The translations under genes and the position numbers were made by a program. This document shows positions 9,400 through 17,964 of a stretch of DNA of 64,000 nucleotides, in pieces (the stretch's first letter is position 1; every line of letters begins with the position of its first letter). Source of the DNA: Thermoanaerobacter wiegelii Rt8.B1 (GTDB lineage Bacteria > Bacillota > Thermoanaerobacteria > Thermoanaerobacterales > Thermoanaerobacteraceae); contig NC_015958.1 of NCBI RefSeq assembly GCF_000147695.2, forward strand, positions 1,728,001 through 1,792,000, written 5' to 3'. The notes beneath the pieces were generated by a model, which did no database searches, was not told the origin of the DNA, and saw nothing but the letters and a program-made list of their open reading frames with translations.

Positions 9400-10710
9400 T
9401 TACCATCCTGTTAACAATTGACCTGCTTCGTCAAATTTGAAATCTAACGGTCCTTCGACCACTTCAAGTTGTGGATTATTTTTTACTTCTACTAAAAGAG
9501 CTTCAGAAATGTATATATTCTCCAATTTAAGTGTATTTTTTATTCTAACTATACGACAGTTTTCGCCACTATAATCTAAATTGTTTGAAGTTTTTATAGC
9601 AGCTTTTATAGCCAAATAATCATTGGGCATAACTATAGGTAAACGCACAGTATTTGTTATTGCAGCTGTAATAGAGTTAATATAACCTTTTGTAAAATCA
9701 GTTTGGTTTAATACCCTTAGCGTTGTCACATCAGCCATACCAATGCCATTAGCATTGCCCTCAGTCTTATCTGTAAGGCGTAAAACAACTATACGATTAA
9801 CCTTAAGTTCTCCTTTTACATATTCTGACGCAAATCTTCCAGTTATGTTTGGATCCATTCCATCTCCACTTATATCCTTCCCTAGTTCATCTACAATAAG
9901 AACATCAAGATTATCTATTAAAATTTTAGGCATTAAACTTCTTGCTTTATTAAGAAGTTCTGGTTCAACAGTAAAAAATTCTTCTGATTTTAACACTCTA
10001 ACATCAACTGTTTCATCACACGAATCTTCTATAAGAGCCACTCCCAACAATATTGGAACCTTTAACATTATAATTCTTGCCATTTCCTTTAGTCTGTCAG
10101 CAAAATTATAAAATCCCATTTTATGACACAATTCGGCACCTTTTTGTTTACCTAAACCTATAACACACATCTTTACAAGACCGCTTTCAATATCTCCGCG
10201 AAAAGATGTATGAGGTTTAACACGATTAACAAGAATCACTGCATCCGCATTTAAAGCATCTTTGCTTGTATAAACTGGAATGCCTTCATCAGTACTACCG
10301 ATATATTCAACATCCATGCTTGAAATTATTGGTGCACCAACATTCTCTTCATATATTCCTAACTCCTTAAGCACATTTTTTTGTCCTTCTGCAGTTGCAC
10401 CACCATGACTTCCCATTGCAGGTATTATAAATGGTTGCCCTCCATATTTCTTAACAGTATCTACTACCTGGCGTACAACATCAGCAATATTATTTATACC
10501 GCGACTCCCAGCAGCTATGCATACTTTTTTCCCTTTAAGAGTTTTTAACAATTCTTGTTTGTTATTTAATTCCTCTCTAAGCTTTCTGTTAAAATTAAAG
10601 CCTGTATGTTTTTTAAACTTCTGCCTTACTTTATACATTTTAGGAATAGATACAGTATCAACTACTTCTACTATTGGTTGAAAATCAATTTTAAAACCAT
10701 AGGTTTGCAT
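9400..10710 (-). CDS. LarA-like (lactate racemase domain) protein
   Basis: 436 aa from ATG 10710, preceded by TAGGAGGAG. It matches the DUF2088/LarA superfamily: IAAGSRGINN, FIIPAMGSHGGATAEGQ, NRVKPHTSFRGDIESGLVKM and VDELGKDISGDGMDPN. LarA itself is a nickel-pincer lactate racemase; many relatives have other epimerase or racemase roles on 2-hydroxyacids. Lying next to a 2-hydroxyacid dehydrogenase gene, it plausibly inverts the hydroxyl carbon of a sugar-derived hydroxyacid. That role is inference. No nickel-cofactor genes (larB, larC, larE) are visible in the window. Confidence 0.8.
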   Translation of the reverse strand: MQTYGFKIDFQPIVEVVDTVSIPKMYKVRQKFKKHTGFNFNRKLREELNNKQELLKTLKGKKVCIAAGSRGINNIADVVRQVVDTVKKYGGQPFIIPAMGSHGGATAEGQKNVLKELGIYEENVGAPIISSMDVEYIGSTDEGIPVYTSKDALNADAVILVNRVKPHTSFRGDIESGLVKMCVIGLGKQKGAELCHKMGFYNFADRLKEMARIIMLKVPILLGVALIEDSCDETVDVRVLKSEEFFTVEPELLNKARSLMPKILIDNLDVLIVDELGKDISGDGMDPNITGRFASEYVKGELKVNRIVVLRLTDKTEGNANGIGMADVTTLRVLNQTDFTKGYINSITAAITNTVRLPIVMPNDYLAIKAAIKTSNNLDYSGENCRIVRIKNTLKLENIYISEALLVEVKNNPQLEVVEGPLDFKFDEAGQLLTGW

Positions 10711-10756
10711 GTACTATGCTCCTCCTAACCTATTTTGTTGTTAATAAGATTAAGTA

Positions 10757-10768
10757 TGCATATATGCA
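10757..10768. promoter_or_regulatory. Single TGCA-N4-TGCA dyad (possible activator site)
   Basis: TGCATATATGCA in the 143-bp gap between the 2-hydroxyacid dehydrogenase gene and the LarA-like gene is the same dyad found upstream of the sigma-54 promoters. I found no -24/-12 promoter in this gap, so its role is uncertain. Confidence 0.35.
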
Positions 10769-10853
10769 AAAGTTGATTCATAATTCACAAAATTAAATGA
10801 TTTTTATTATTTGGTCTCTATTTTTTTATCATTTTTAGCTTTTGCACTTAATT

Positions 10854-11828
10854 TTACATCAAACCTCTATTTTTCAATTCATTAATATTGAAAATATATT
10901 TTGGCTGACGTCCTTCAAAATAGTCAACAACAGCCTTAGCAGCTTCTACTGCCATGCGGATTGTTGCTTCTTTCGTAAGAGCTGCTGAATGAGGAGTAAG
11001 TATTACATTATCTAATCTAAGCAATTCATTATCACATGATGGTGGTTCTTGTTGGAACACATCAAGGCCTGCACCAGCAATCCTATTTTCTTTCAAAGCA
11101 TCAATCAAAGCTTGTTCGTCTACTATACCTCCCCTTGCTGCATTTATTAAATAGGCTGTAGGCCTCATCGAATATATAAGCTCTCTTGTTATCATCCCTT
11201 TCGTTTCAGGCGTCTCTGGAGAATGTAGTGTTATAAAATCTGCTTCCTTAAATAACCTTTCAAGTGAGTCAGTAAATTCATAGTCGTAATCTTTAAATTT
11301 TTCCTTTACGTAAGGATCATAAGCAAGAATCTTCATTCCAAGCCCATCATGACATTTCTTGGCCACTAAAGCACCAATGTTACCCATCCCCACAATGCCA
11401 AGTACTTTTCCTTCTAACTCTACAGATACATTAGAGTTTCGAGCTTTCCAATTACCAGTGCGTACTGCTTTATCCATGAAACTCAATTGTTTTGCTAAGT
11501 GCATTATCAGCGCTATCGTATGTTCACATACTGAAATATTGTTCACCGCGGGTAAGTTACAAACAAGAATACCTCTTTCCGTTGCTGCCTCTACATCCAC
11601 ATTATCAACACCCGCACCTGTTCTGGATATTATCTTTAATTTTGGAGCATTCTCTATCACTTTTCTTGTAATTTTTGATGTTGTTCTTAAAATAATTGCA
11701 TCTACGTCTTTTACCATAGATATTAGCGTTTGCTCACTTCTATCTGGTGCCACAAGAACTTCAAATCTTCCCTCTAATATTTTTTTGCCTTCCGGATGTA
11801 TTTCTTCTGAAAGCAGTACTTTTATCAT
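10854..11828 (-). CDS. D-isomer-specific 2-hydroxyacid dehydrogenase (SerA-like)
   Basis: 324 aa, NAD-dependent, with GIVGMGNIGALVA (dinucleotide site), INAARGGIVDEQAL (Arg), DVFQQEPPS (Glu) and LTPHSAALTKEAT (His). It resembles the catalytic and NAD domains of phosphoglycerate dehydrogenase without the ACT domain. Its ATG (11826-11828) overlaps the TGA of the upstream aldolase gene as ATGA, so the two are translationally coupled. It probably handles a keto or hydroxy acid from the same pathway. It is a clear paralogue of the 7991-8986 gene but not a near-identical duplicate. Confidence 0.9.
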   Translation of the reverse strand: MIKVLLSEEIHPEGKKILEGRFEVLVAPDRSEQTLISMVKDVDAIILRTTSKITRKVIENAPKLKIISRTGAGVDNVDVEAATERGILVCNLPAVNNISVCEHTIALIMHLAKQLSFMDKAVRTGNWKARNSNVSVELEGKVLGIVGMGNIGALVAKKCHDGLGMKILAYDPYVKEKFKDYDYEFTDSLERLFKEADFITLHSPETPETKGMITRELIYSMRPTAYLINAARGGIVDEQALIDALKENRIAGAGLDVFQQEPPSCDNELLRLDNVILTPHSAALTKEATIRMAVEAAKAVVDYFEGRQPKYIFNINELKNRGLM

Positions 11829-12724
11829 GATAACAACCCTTCCCCTTTTAAAACTTTTTTAATTTCCTCAATTTCGTCCTCTTTCAGCGGTAACAAAGGA
11901 AGTCTCGGTTCCATACCGTAATAACCTAGGAAATTCATTGCCACTTTAACAGCTGCAACACCGCCATTGCCTGATACTTTTTCATTTATTTTACAAAGTC
12001 TATTGCTCAATTTTTCTGCTTCCTCATACTTGCCATCATTAAATAATTCTTGAATTTCACAGCAAAGGTCAGGCAGGTAATTTGCCATTGAAAGAACACC
12101 GCCTATAGCTCCTTTTTTTAGTCCGTCCAAAAATTTATTTATAGAGCCGGAAAGTACATAGAACTCTGCTCCCTTAGGTACAGCATTTACATAATTTCCT
12201 ATATCTTCTTTTGAAGAATCTTTTATGCCAACTATATTAGGATGTTGTGCAAGTATAGAAATTGCACGCGGGGATATTAATACTCCATTTGCAGATCTTG
12301 GAATGCAATAAATTGTTATCGGAATAGGAGATTTATCAGCGACTTCAGTATAAAATTTGATTAATGCTTCATCAGTCATTTTACTAGCAAAATAATGAGG
12401 TGTAAGAACACTGGCAAAATCAACTCCAAAATCTGCCACTTTTTTAGTAAATTCTATTGTAGCCCATGCTGATTCTCTTCCTGTACCAGCAAGTAAAGTT
12501 TTATCTTTCGATTTACTCTTTGCAACTGTTTTTATAACTTTAATTGCCTCTTCATCTGTTAAACTTCTAAATTCGCCATTGCTTCCTAAGCATAAATAAC
12601 CTTTTAATTTAGAACTATTTAATTTCTGAATATTCTCTTTCAACTTTCCATAATCAATTTCTTGATTAACAAAAGGAGTTACAAGTGGTGCAAATACTCC
12701 TGTAAGTTTTTCTCTTATACTCAT
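11825..12724 (-). CDS. DapA/NAL-family aldolase (intact paralogue)
   Basis: 299 aa from ATG 12724 with AAAAAAGGAGGAT upstream; the frame extends further upstream but only into non-coding sequence. Family marks are GVFAPLVTPF, YLCLGSNGEFRSLTDEEA, LLAGTGRES, ITIYCIPRSANG (catalytic Tyr) and NIVGIKDSSKE (Schiff-base Lys). It probably cleaves or forms a 2-keto-3-deoxy acid. A consensus sigma-54 promoter at 12810-12824 lies 86 bp upstream, making this the first gene of an operon with the coupled dehydrogenase gene and perhaps the LarA-like gene. True dihydrodipicolinate synthase activity is less likely given the neighbours. Confidence 0.9.
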   Translation of the reverse strand: MSIREKLTGVFAPLVTPFVNQEIDYGKLKENIQKLNSSKLKGYLCLGSNGEFRSLTDEEAIKVIKTVAKSKSKDKTLLAGTGRESAWATIEFTKKVADFGVDFASVLTPHYFASKMTDEALIKFYTEVADKSPIPITIYCIPRSANGVLISPRAISILAQHPNIVGIKDSSKEDIGNYVNAVPKGAEFYVLSGSINKFLDGLKKGAIGGVLSMANYLPDLCCEIQELFNDGKYEEAEKLSNRLCKINEKVSGNGGVAAVKVAMNFLGYYGMEPRLPLLPLKEDEIEEIKKVLKGEGLLS

Positions 12725-12809
12725 TACAGTAATATCCTCCTTTTTTAATTTACAGTCATTATTTTCGTTTTGTTTTCTATTATATTCAACCTCTACTTTA
12801 AGCAGTAAA

Positions 12810-12824
12810 GCAAAAATTGTGCCA
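12810..12824 (-). promoter_or_regulatory. Sigma-54 (-24/-12) promoter of the aldolase/dehydrogenase operon
   Basis: The minus strand reads TGGCACAATTTTTGC, a full match to TGGCAC-N5-TTGC. The start site would be near 12798, 74 nt before ATG 12724. A pair of palindromes lies 66 bp upstream, the same distance as for the kinase promoter. Confidence 0.87.
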
Positions 12825-12889
12825 AAGCACGCAAAACGTTTGATAGTGAAGTTTCCTATCGTTTCACAGTCTACATTAAAAATCAATAA

Positions 12890-12931
12890 TGCAAATTTGC
12901 CATTTATTTTTTATTTCAATGCATAAATGCA
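12890..12931. promoter_or_regulatory. Predicted enhancer (UAS) pair for the sigma-54 activator
   Basis: TGCAAATTTGCC (12890-12901) and TGCATAAATGCA (12920-12931) are 30 bp apart start to start. The proximal dyad begins 66 bp beyond the -24 element, exactly as at the kinase promoter. They occupy the gap between the class II aldolase gene and the DapA-like gene. Confidence 0.62.
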
Positions 12932-12980
12932 ATGCTGACAAACAGTCCATCATTACCTCATTTGCAAACTAAAGCTATCG

Positions 12981-13907
12981 TTATTCTATAGCTTCCACAT
13001 CTTTATTCCCCATTGCAAAACTTCTTTTATTGATAAGTTTTAAAACCTCTGGTGCTTTATTAGTAGCATTCAATAGTTGTATTTTTTCTTTTACAGTCTT
13101 TTTTACATTTTCTCTTGCTATGGCACCATATTTTCTAACATCAACTAAATCCGGGTTATTTGATAATTCTTCCCTTAAAGCATGGGTAAAAGCCTTATTT
13201 AATTCTGTAGCAAAATTAACTTTTGAAATCCCAGCTTTTACTGCTTGAATAACAGAGTCATCCATTACTCCAGAAGCACCATGAAGTACTAATGGTATTT
13301 TTACTTTGTCTTTTATTCGTACTATTCCTTCAATATCTAATTGCGCAGACTGAACTTTCATTCTGTGAGCGCTTCCCACTGAAATCGCTAGTGAATCTAC
13401 TCCCGTCTTTTCATAAAATTCTAGAGCTTCTTCTGGAGTCGTAAGGTATTTTTTTACTTCCTCTGGAGAAAGGGGTCCCTTAGCTGCATCAGGTATCTTC
13501 CCAATTTCCCCTTCTAAAGGAATTCCTGCTGCATGTGCTATTTCTGCTAATCTTTTTGTCATCCTTATGTTTTCTTCAAACGTAAGAGACGACCCATCAA
13601 ACATAAGTGATGTAAATCCTGCTTTTAATGCTTTTATAACTGTAGAAAAGTTTACTCCATGGTCCAAATGGCATACTACAGGTACTGTAGCTTCCTCAGC
13701 TAATACCTTAATTAGAGCCGCAAATGATTTCTCACCTCCATATGCTATTGCTCCTTCACTTATCTGAATTATCACAGGAGCATTTTCCTCTTCAGCTGCC
13801 TCGATTATAGCTTGAACCATTTCCATGTTATAAGCATTAAAAGCCCCCACAGCAAATCCATTTTCCATTGCATAAATAAGCATTTCTTTACTACTTACAA
13901 GTGGCAT
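12981..13907 (-). CDS. Class II fructose/tagatose-bisphosphate aldolase family protein
   Basis: 308 aa from ATG 13907, preceded by AAGGGG; the in-frame TTG at 13928 precedes that site. Motifs are GAFNAYNMEMVQAIIEAA, VPVVCHLDHGVN (metal His), SLMFDGSSL, PLEGEIGKI (Glu), LAISVGSAHR (metal His) and LVLHGASGV (metal His), the zinc-dependent class II aldolase pattern. Enzymes of this group split fructose-1,6-, tagatose-1,6- or other ketose (bis)phosphates to triose phosphates. As the last gene of the transaldolase-to-aldolase operon, it would deliver the pathway product to glycolysis. The exact substrate is unknown. Confidence 0.9.
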   Translation of the reverse strand: MPLVSSKEMLIYAMENGFAVGAFNAYNMEMVQAIIEAAEEENAPVIIQISEGAIAYGGEKSFAALIKVLAEEATVPVVCHLDHGVNFSTVIKALKAGFTSLMFDGSSLTFEENIRMTKRLAEIAHAAGIPLEGEIGKIPDAAKGPLSPEEVKKYLTTPEEALEFYEKTGVDSLAISVGSAHRMKVQSAQLDIEGIVRIKDKVKIPLVLHGASGVMDDSVIQAVKAGISKVNFATELNKAFTHALREELSNNPDLVDVRKYGAIARENVKKTVKEKIQLLNATNKAPEVLKLINKRSFAMGNKDVEAIE

Positions 13908-13920
13908 TATATCAACCCCT

Positions 13921-14940
13921 TTATACAAGATATTCTTTTAGAGCATTAAATTCTTGAAAAGTTACACCTGCTTCTCCCAACTCTCTTGGATTAGCTACAC
14001 CCTTTTTATGATCTGCGTGATAGTCTGAACCTCCAGTAAAAAATTTTACTTTCCCATTATACTCTGTTCTAATTAATTCTTCAATTTCAAAATCTTTTAA
14101 AGTTCCTTTATAACTTGTTTTACTGTAAACATAACGGGCTTCTATGCCATCAATTCCATGCTTTATAAGTCTTTCTATATATTCTTTTCTAGTCAAATTA
14201 CTTCCATCCGGATAATGAATTACTTCATCTATTAGAAAAGGATGGGCTAATACTGCTGTTCCACCACAGGATTTAATCAGATCGATAGCATCAAATGGAT
14301 TTATTTTTTCTCTTCGGATATTTAACTCTGGATCATCTCTTACCATTATCTTGGCATCTTTCCATGTCGGAGCATAGCCCTTTTTAGCCATTAATTCAAA
14401 TATATGTTTTCTCTCAACCTCATCAGGATCTCTATACCTTATATTACCATTTTCATCAGTATATTTTAATATTTCATTCTCGTAATCAATTGGCATACCC
14501 TTAGATGTAAGAACTTCACACAATTTTTTATAAGCTTCTGTCTTACTTTTTCTCATCCTTTCTATTGCTTCCTCTAATAAAGGATTCTTCCAATCCATTC
14601 GGTATCCCAGAATATGAACATCATCAACATAAGTATCACAGGAAAATTCAATTCCTAATACCAATTCTATTCCTTGTTGTCTTGCAAAATCTTTTATATC
14701 TATCTTGCCATTAGTAGTATCTAAATAAAGTGGTGGTTGTACATCATGGTCTGTAATTGCTACTACTCTAAGACCATTTTTGGCAGCGTTAACGATTAGT
14801 TCCTGAGGTGTATCATTTCCATCAGAACGGGTAGTATGACAGTGCAAATCACACTCATATTTTCTTCTTGTTAAAGAAGAAGATGTTACAATACCCGGCG
14901 CTATAGAACCTTCCCCAAAAGAAGAGAAATAAGTATGCAT
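13921..14940 (-). CDS. PHP-domain metal-dependent phosphoesterase
   Basis: 339 aa from ATG 14940 after GGAGGGGAG. The PHP motif series is visible: DLHCHTTRSDGND (HxH), VVAITDHD (TDH), GIEFSCD, VLAHPF and GSDYHAD. The domain binds three metals and hydrolyses phosphoesters; characterised relatives act on nucleoside bisphosphates, histidinol phosphate or cyclic sugar phosphates. It overlaps no neighbour and lies in the operon between the HAD phosphatase and the class II aldolase. A sugar-phosphate substrate is plausible from context only. Confidence 0.85.
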   Translation of the reverse strand: MHTYFSSFGEGSIAPGIVTSSSLTRRKYECDLHCHTTRSDGNDTPQELIVNAAKNGLRVVAITDHDVQPPLYLDTTNGKIDIKDFARQQGIELVLGIEFSCDTYVDDVHILGYRMDWKNPLLEEAIERMRKSKTEAYKKLCEVLTSKGMPIDYENEILKYTDENGNIRYRDPDEVERKHIFELMAKKGYAPTWKDAKIMVRDDPELNIRREKINPFDAIDLIKSCGGTAVLAHPFLIDEVIHYPDGSNLTRKEYIERLIKHGIDGIEARYVYSKTSYKGTLKDFEIEELIRTEYNGKVKFFTGGSDYHADHKKGVANPRELGEAGVTFQEFNALKEYLV

Positions 14941-15008
14941 AAAAACTCACTCCCCTCCAATTTTTATGTCTCACTTATTTTAGTTTGCAAAGTACTACTT
15001 TCTTTAAA

Positions 15009-15656
15009 TTATGATACTAACAAAATTAGCTTCGTTAAATCAGTGATTATAAAATCAGGATTTGCAGCAATTATGGATTTTATATCTCCTATACCGTATG
15101 TTACAGCACATGTGTAAACCCCTGCACTTTTCCCACACAAAACATCTATTTCAGAATCACCTACATACAAGGCCTCTTCTCGCTTAACATTTAATTTTTG
15201 CAATATAATTTCTATTATTTCAGGATGAGGTTTTTTATTTGTTACATCTTCTGGTCCTAACATTATAGAAAAGTACTTCTCTAACCCAAAATGTTGTAAT
15301 ATCTTCTTGCTTAAAGACATCATTTTATTAGTTGCAAGTGCGATATTAATTTTTCTTTCTTTTAAAAATTCGAGGACCTCTCTTACCCCAGGAAATAAAG
15401 AAGTATAAACAATGCATCGTTCACTATAGTTTTCTTTAAATTTTTCAAATGCCCTTTCAAACTTATCTGCGTTTTTTTCCCCAATGCATTGTTTTATAAA
15501 CACTTCGGGTCCATAACTCATAAAAGGTATTATATCATCTTCAGGTAATGTAGGAATATCTAAATCCCTTAGTGTTTTGTTAATGGCCATAACGATATCT
15601 TTTTTTGAGTCTATAAGAGTTCCATCTAAGTCAAAAATAATTGTTTTAACATTCAA
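15009..15656 (-). CDS. HAD-superfamily phosphatase (phosphoglycolate phosphatase-like)
   Basis: 215 aa. Motif I is IIFDLDGTLIDS, motif II ALATNK, motif III the lysine of NKKPHPE and motif IV YVGDSEIDVLCG, the pattern of subfamily IA HAD phosphatases. The start is a TTG at 15656 placed nine bases after AAGGAG. It probably removes phosphate from a small phospho-sugar or phospho-acid arising in this pathway. It is 14 bp from rpiB upstream in the same operon. Substrate cannot be read from sequence. Confidence 0.88.
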   Translation of the reverse strand: MNVKTIIFDLDGTLIDSKKDIVMAINKTLRDLDIPTLPEDDIIPFMSYGPEVFIKQCIGEKNADKFERAFEKFKENYSERCIVYTSLFPGVREVLEFLKERKINIALATNKMMSLSKKILQHFGLEKYFSIMLGPEDVTNKKPHPEIIEIILQKLNVKREEALYVGDSEIDVLCGKSAGVYTCAVTYGIGDIKSIIAANPDFIITDLTKLILLVS

Positions 15657-15670
15657 AGCAAATCGCTCCT

Positions 15671-16129
15671 TTATTTTGTCACACTACGATATTTTTCATC
15701 TATCATGTTAATTTTTTCTACCTTTGGTAAAGAACGTCCCCCTTGAAATTCTGATTCAAGCCAAACATCTACCAGTTTTTTGGCTAACTCTGGTCCCACT
15801 ATTTGGCCTCCCATTGTCATAATTTGAGCGTTGTTACTTTTACGAGCTCTCTCAGCAGAATAAACATCATGACATGTAGCAGCCCTTACCCCTGGAACTT
15901 TATTTGCTACGATAGCCATCCCAATTCCTGTACCGCATATAAGAATGCCCCTCTCAAATTCCCCTGCTGCAATTTTTTCTGCCACAGCTAAAGCAATATC
16001 CGGATAATCTACTGGAGTCTTATCATAAACCCCTATATCAACCACCTCAACTCCTTTTGATTGCAAATGTTCTTTAATAACTTCTTTCAAATCAAATCCA
16101 AAATGATCACTACCCAAAATTATTTTCAT
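15671..16129 (-). CDS. rpiB: Ribose-5-phosphate isomerase B (RpiB/LacAB family)
   Basis: 152 aa. It starts MKIILGSDHFGFDLKEVI and has VDYPDIALAVAEKI, GILICGTGIGMAIVANK (the catalytic Cys) and NNAQIMTMGGQIVGPE, all typical of RpiB. It interconverts ribose 5-phosphate and ribulose 5-phosphate; some family members act on allose, erythrulose or other aldose phosphates. ATG 16129 follows GAGGAGAG. With split transketolase and transaldolase genes beside it, it completes a non-oxidative pentose-phosphate module, though a specialised substrate is possible. Confidence 0.93.
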   Translation of the reverse strand: MKIILGSDHFGFDLKEVIKEHLQSKGVEVVDIGVYDKTPVDYPDIALAVAEKIAAGEFERGILICGTGIGMAIVANKVPGVRAATCHDVYSAERARKSNNAQIMTMGGQIVGPELAKKLVDVWLESEFQGGRSLPKVEKINMIDEKYRSVTK

Positions 16130-16153
16130 TTCTTTCTCTCCTCTCGTTTTAAT

Positions 16154-17095
16154 TTACTGCTTTTTTAGAAAATTTTCAATAGTTTTAGCTATTGATTCAC
16201 TATCTATACCAAACTCACGTTTTAGCATATCTTCTGAACCCGCGGTCCCAAATCTATTCTTTACTCCTATTCTCAAGTGTTTAACACCTGGTTTCTTTTC
16301 AGTTAAAAATTCTGCTACCGCACTTCCTAAGCCACCGATTATATTGTGATGTTCAACAGTAATGATGTTATCAATAAAACTCGTAAGGTCTCTCAGCAAG
16401 TTTTCATCTAAGGGTCTTATAGTAGCCATGTTTACTACAGTTGTATAAATGTTTTTTGATTGCAATATTTCAGCAGCTTTTAAACAATCATATACAGCAC
16501 CACCACAAGCAACAATTAAAGCATCTTTCCCTTCTTTTAGGATTTGCCCCTTTCCGATTTCAAAATTTACCTCTTCATTAAAAATTAACGGTTCTTCCTT
16601 TCTTCCTCTAAGACGCATATAGACAGGTCCATTATAATCAAAGATTGCTTTTGTAGCACTATAGGTTTCTGCCGCATCAGCTGGATCTATTATAACTATT
16701 CCAGGGATTGCTCTTATCACCGCAATGTCTTCCAAAGCTAGATGTGTAAACCCTAGCCATGCTGCCGAAAATCCAGTATCGGTCCCTATCAATTTGACAT
16801 TTAATTTATTACCAGCTATATCTACACGTATTTGTTCAGCAGCTCTGAATACTAGAAAGTTAGCATACGACGTAACAACTGGCACCTTACCACAAAGGGC
16901 CATTCCCGCAGCTACGCCTACCATGGTTTGTTCTGCTATACCAACATTAAAACTTCTCTCTGGAAATTTTTTTATAAAATCCCCATATCGTGAGGCTGAA
17001 TCTGCTGCTATAGTAACAATATCAGGATTTTTTTCTCCTATCTCAACAAGTGCCTCAGCAAATGATGTTCTAGTTGATTTCTTTAGCTCACTCAT
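16154..17095 (-). CDS. Transketolase, C-terminal subunit (split type)
   Basis: 313 aa from ATG 17095 after GGAGGAG. It begins with the pyrimidine-binding domain (SRYGDFIKKFPERSFNVGIA, with the conserved Glu just after in AEQTMVGVAAGMA) followed by the transketolase C-terminal domain (GGAVYDCLKAAEIL, VEHHNIIGGLGSAVAEFL). Thiamine-diphosphate enzyme, active as a heteromer with the product of the upstream gene, whose stop it overlaps by eight bases. It moves two-carbon ketol units between sugar phosphates. Split transketolases are common in Clostridia and are also used in specialised pathways such as apulose-phosphate cleavage, so the role here need not be housekeeping. Confidence 0.93.
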   Translation of the reverse strand: MSELKKSTRTSFAEALVEIGEKNPDIVTIAADSASRYGDFIKKFPERSFNVGIAEQTMVGVAAGMALCGKVPVVTSYANFLVFRAAEQIRVDIAGNKLNVKLIGTDTGFSAAWLGFTHLALEDIAVIRAIPGIVIIDPADAAETYSATKAIFDYNGPVYMRLRGRKEEPLIFNEEVNFEIGKGQILKEGKDALIVACGGAVYDCLKAAEILQSKNIYTTVVNMATIRPLDENLLRDLTSFIDNIITVEHHNIIGGLGSAVAEFLTEKKPGVKHLRIGVKNRFGTAGSEDMLKREFGIDSESIAKTIENFLKKQ

Positions 17096-17933
17096 GATAA
17101 AGCTCCTCCAATGACATTTCATTTTTTAATTCTTCATATTGTTCATATGAAAGAACCTTATAGTGCCACTCAACCTTATTTTCAGCAATTTTTAAGCCCT
17201 TTCCTTTTACAGTATTAGCAATAATAACAGAGGGCTGACCTTTAACAAACGGAATTTTATTAAAAGCTGTAAGTAACTTTTCTATATCGTGACCATCTAT
17301 TATTTCTACACACCATCCAAAACTTTTCCACTTTTCAGCTAAAGGTTCCAACCGGGTTATATTTTCTGTAAAATCTCCTAATTGCAGCATATTTCTATCT
17401 ACTATTACAATTAAATTATCTAGTCCATAATAAGCAGCAGTCATGGCCGCTTCCCAATTACTTCCTTCCTGTAATTCTCCATCTCCAGTTATTACAAAAA
17501 CTCTGTATTCTTTTTTGTCCATTTTAGCTGCTAAAGCCATCCCTACACCAAGAGCTATTCCATGTCCCAAAGAGCCCGTATTAGATTCCACTCCTGGAAG
17601 TTTAGTTTCTGGATGGCCCGGAAGCATAGTATCATATTTAGTGCAAAAATCCCCTAATAATTTTCTTTCAAAAAATCCCATTTGTGAAAGTATAGAATAA
17701 AGTGCCAAACATCCGTGGCCTTTACTGAGTATTAACCTATCTCTATCAGGCCATTTTGGATTCTGTGGATCTACCTTTAATACACTTTTATATAAAGTAG
17801 CTAAAATTTCTGCTAATGAAAGTGCGGGCCCAAGGTGCCCCGTCCCTGCTCGTGTACTCATCCAAATGCAGTCTTTTCTTATTAAGTTAGCAGTCTGTTT
17901 TATCAAATCAATTTGTTCAAAAGAAATGTTCAA
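17088..17933 (-). CDS. Transketolase, N-terminal subunit (split type)
   Basis: 281 aa from a TTG at 17933, eight bases or so after AAGGAG; the longer frame from 17951 includes that site. It carries the thiamine-diphosphate domain: SKGHGCLALYSIL, LPGHPETKLPGVESNTGSLG, VITGDGELQEGSNWEAAM (the GDG...N metal motif) and NLIVIVDRNMLQLGD. It partners with the C-terminal subunit encoded immediately downstream. It lies 31 bp after the transaldolase-like gene in the sigma-54-driven operon. Confidence 0.93.
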   Translation of the reverse strand: MNISFEQIDLIKQTANLIRKDCIWMSTRAGTGHLGPALSLAEILATLYKSVLKVDPQNPKWPDRDRLILSKGHGCLALYSILSQMGFFERKLLGDFCTKYDTMLPGHPETKLPGVESNTGSLGHGIALGVGMALAAKMDKKEYRVFVITGDGELQEGSNWEAAMTAAYYGLDNLIVIVDRNMLQLGDFTENITRLEPLAEKWKSFGWCVEIIDGHDIEKLLTAFNKIPFVKGQPSVIIANTVKGKGLKIAENKVEWHYKVLSYEQYEELKNEMSLEELYHE

Positions 17934-17964
17934 AAGAATCAACTCCTTCAATCCCTTTTTATTT

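Noticed and set aside
10711-10853. Fourth sigma-54 promoter before the LarA-like gene
   Set aside because: No GG/GC pair at the needed spacing, despite a TGCATATATGCA dyad.
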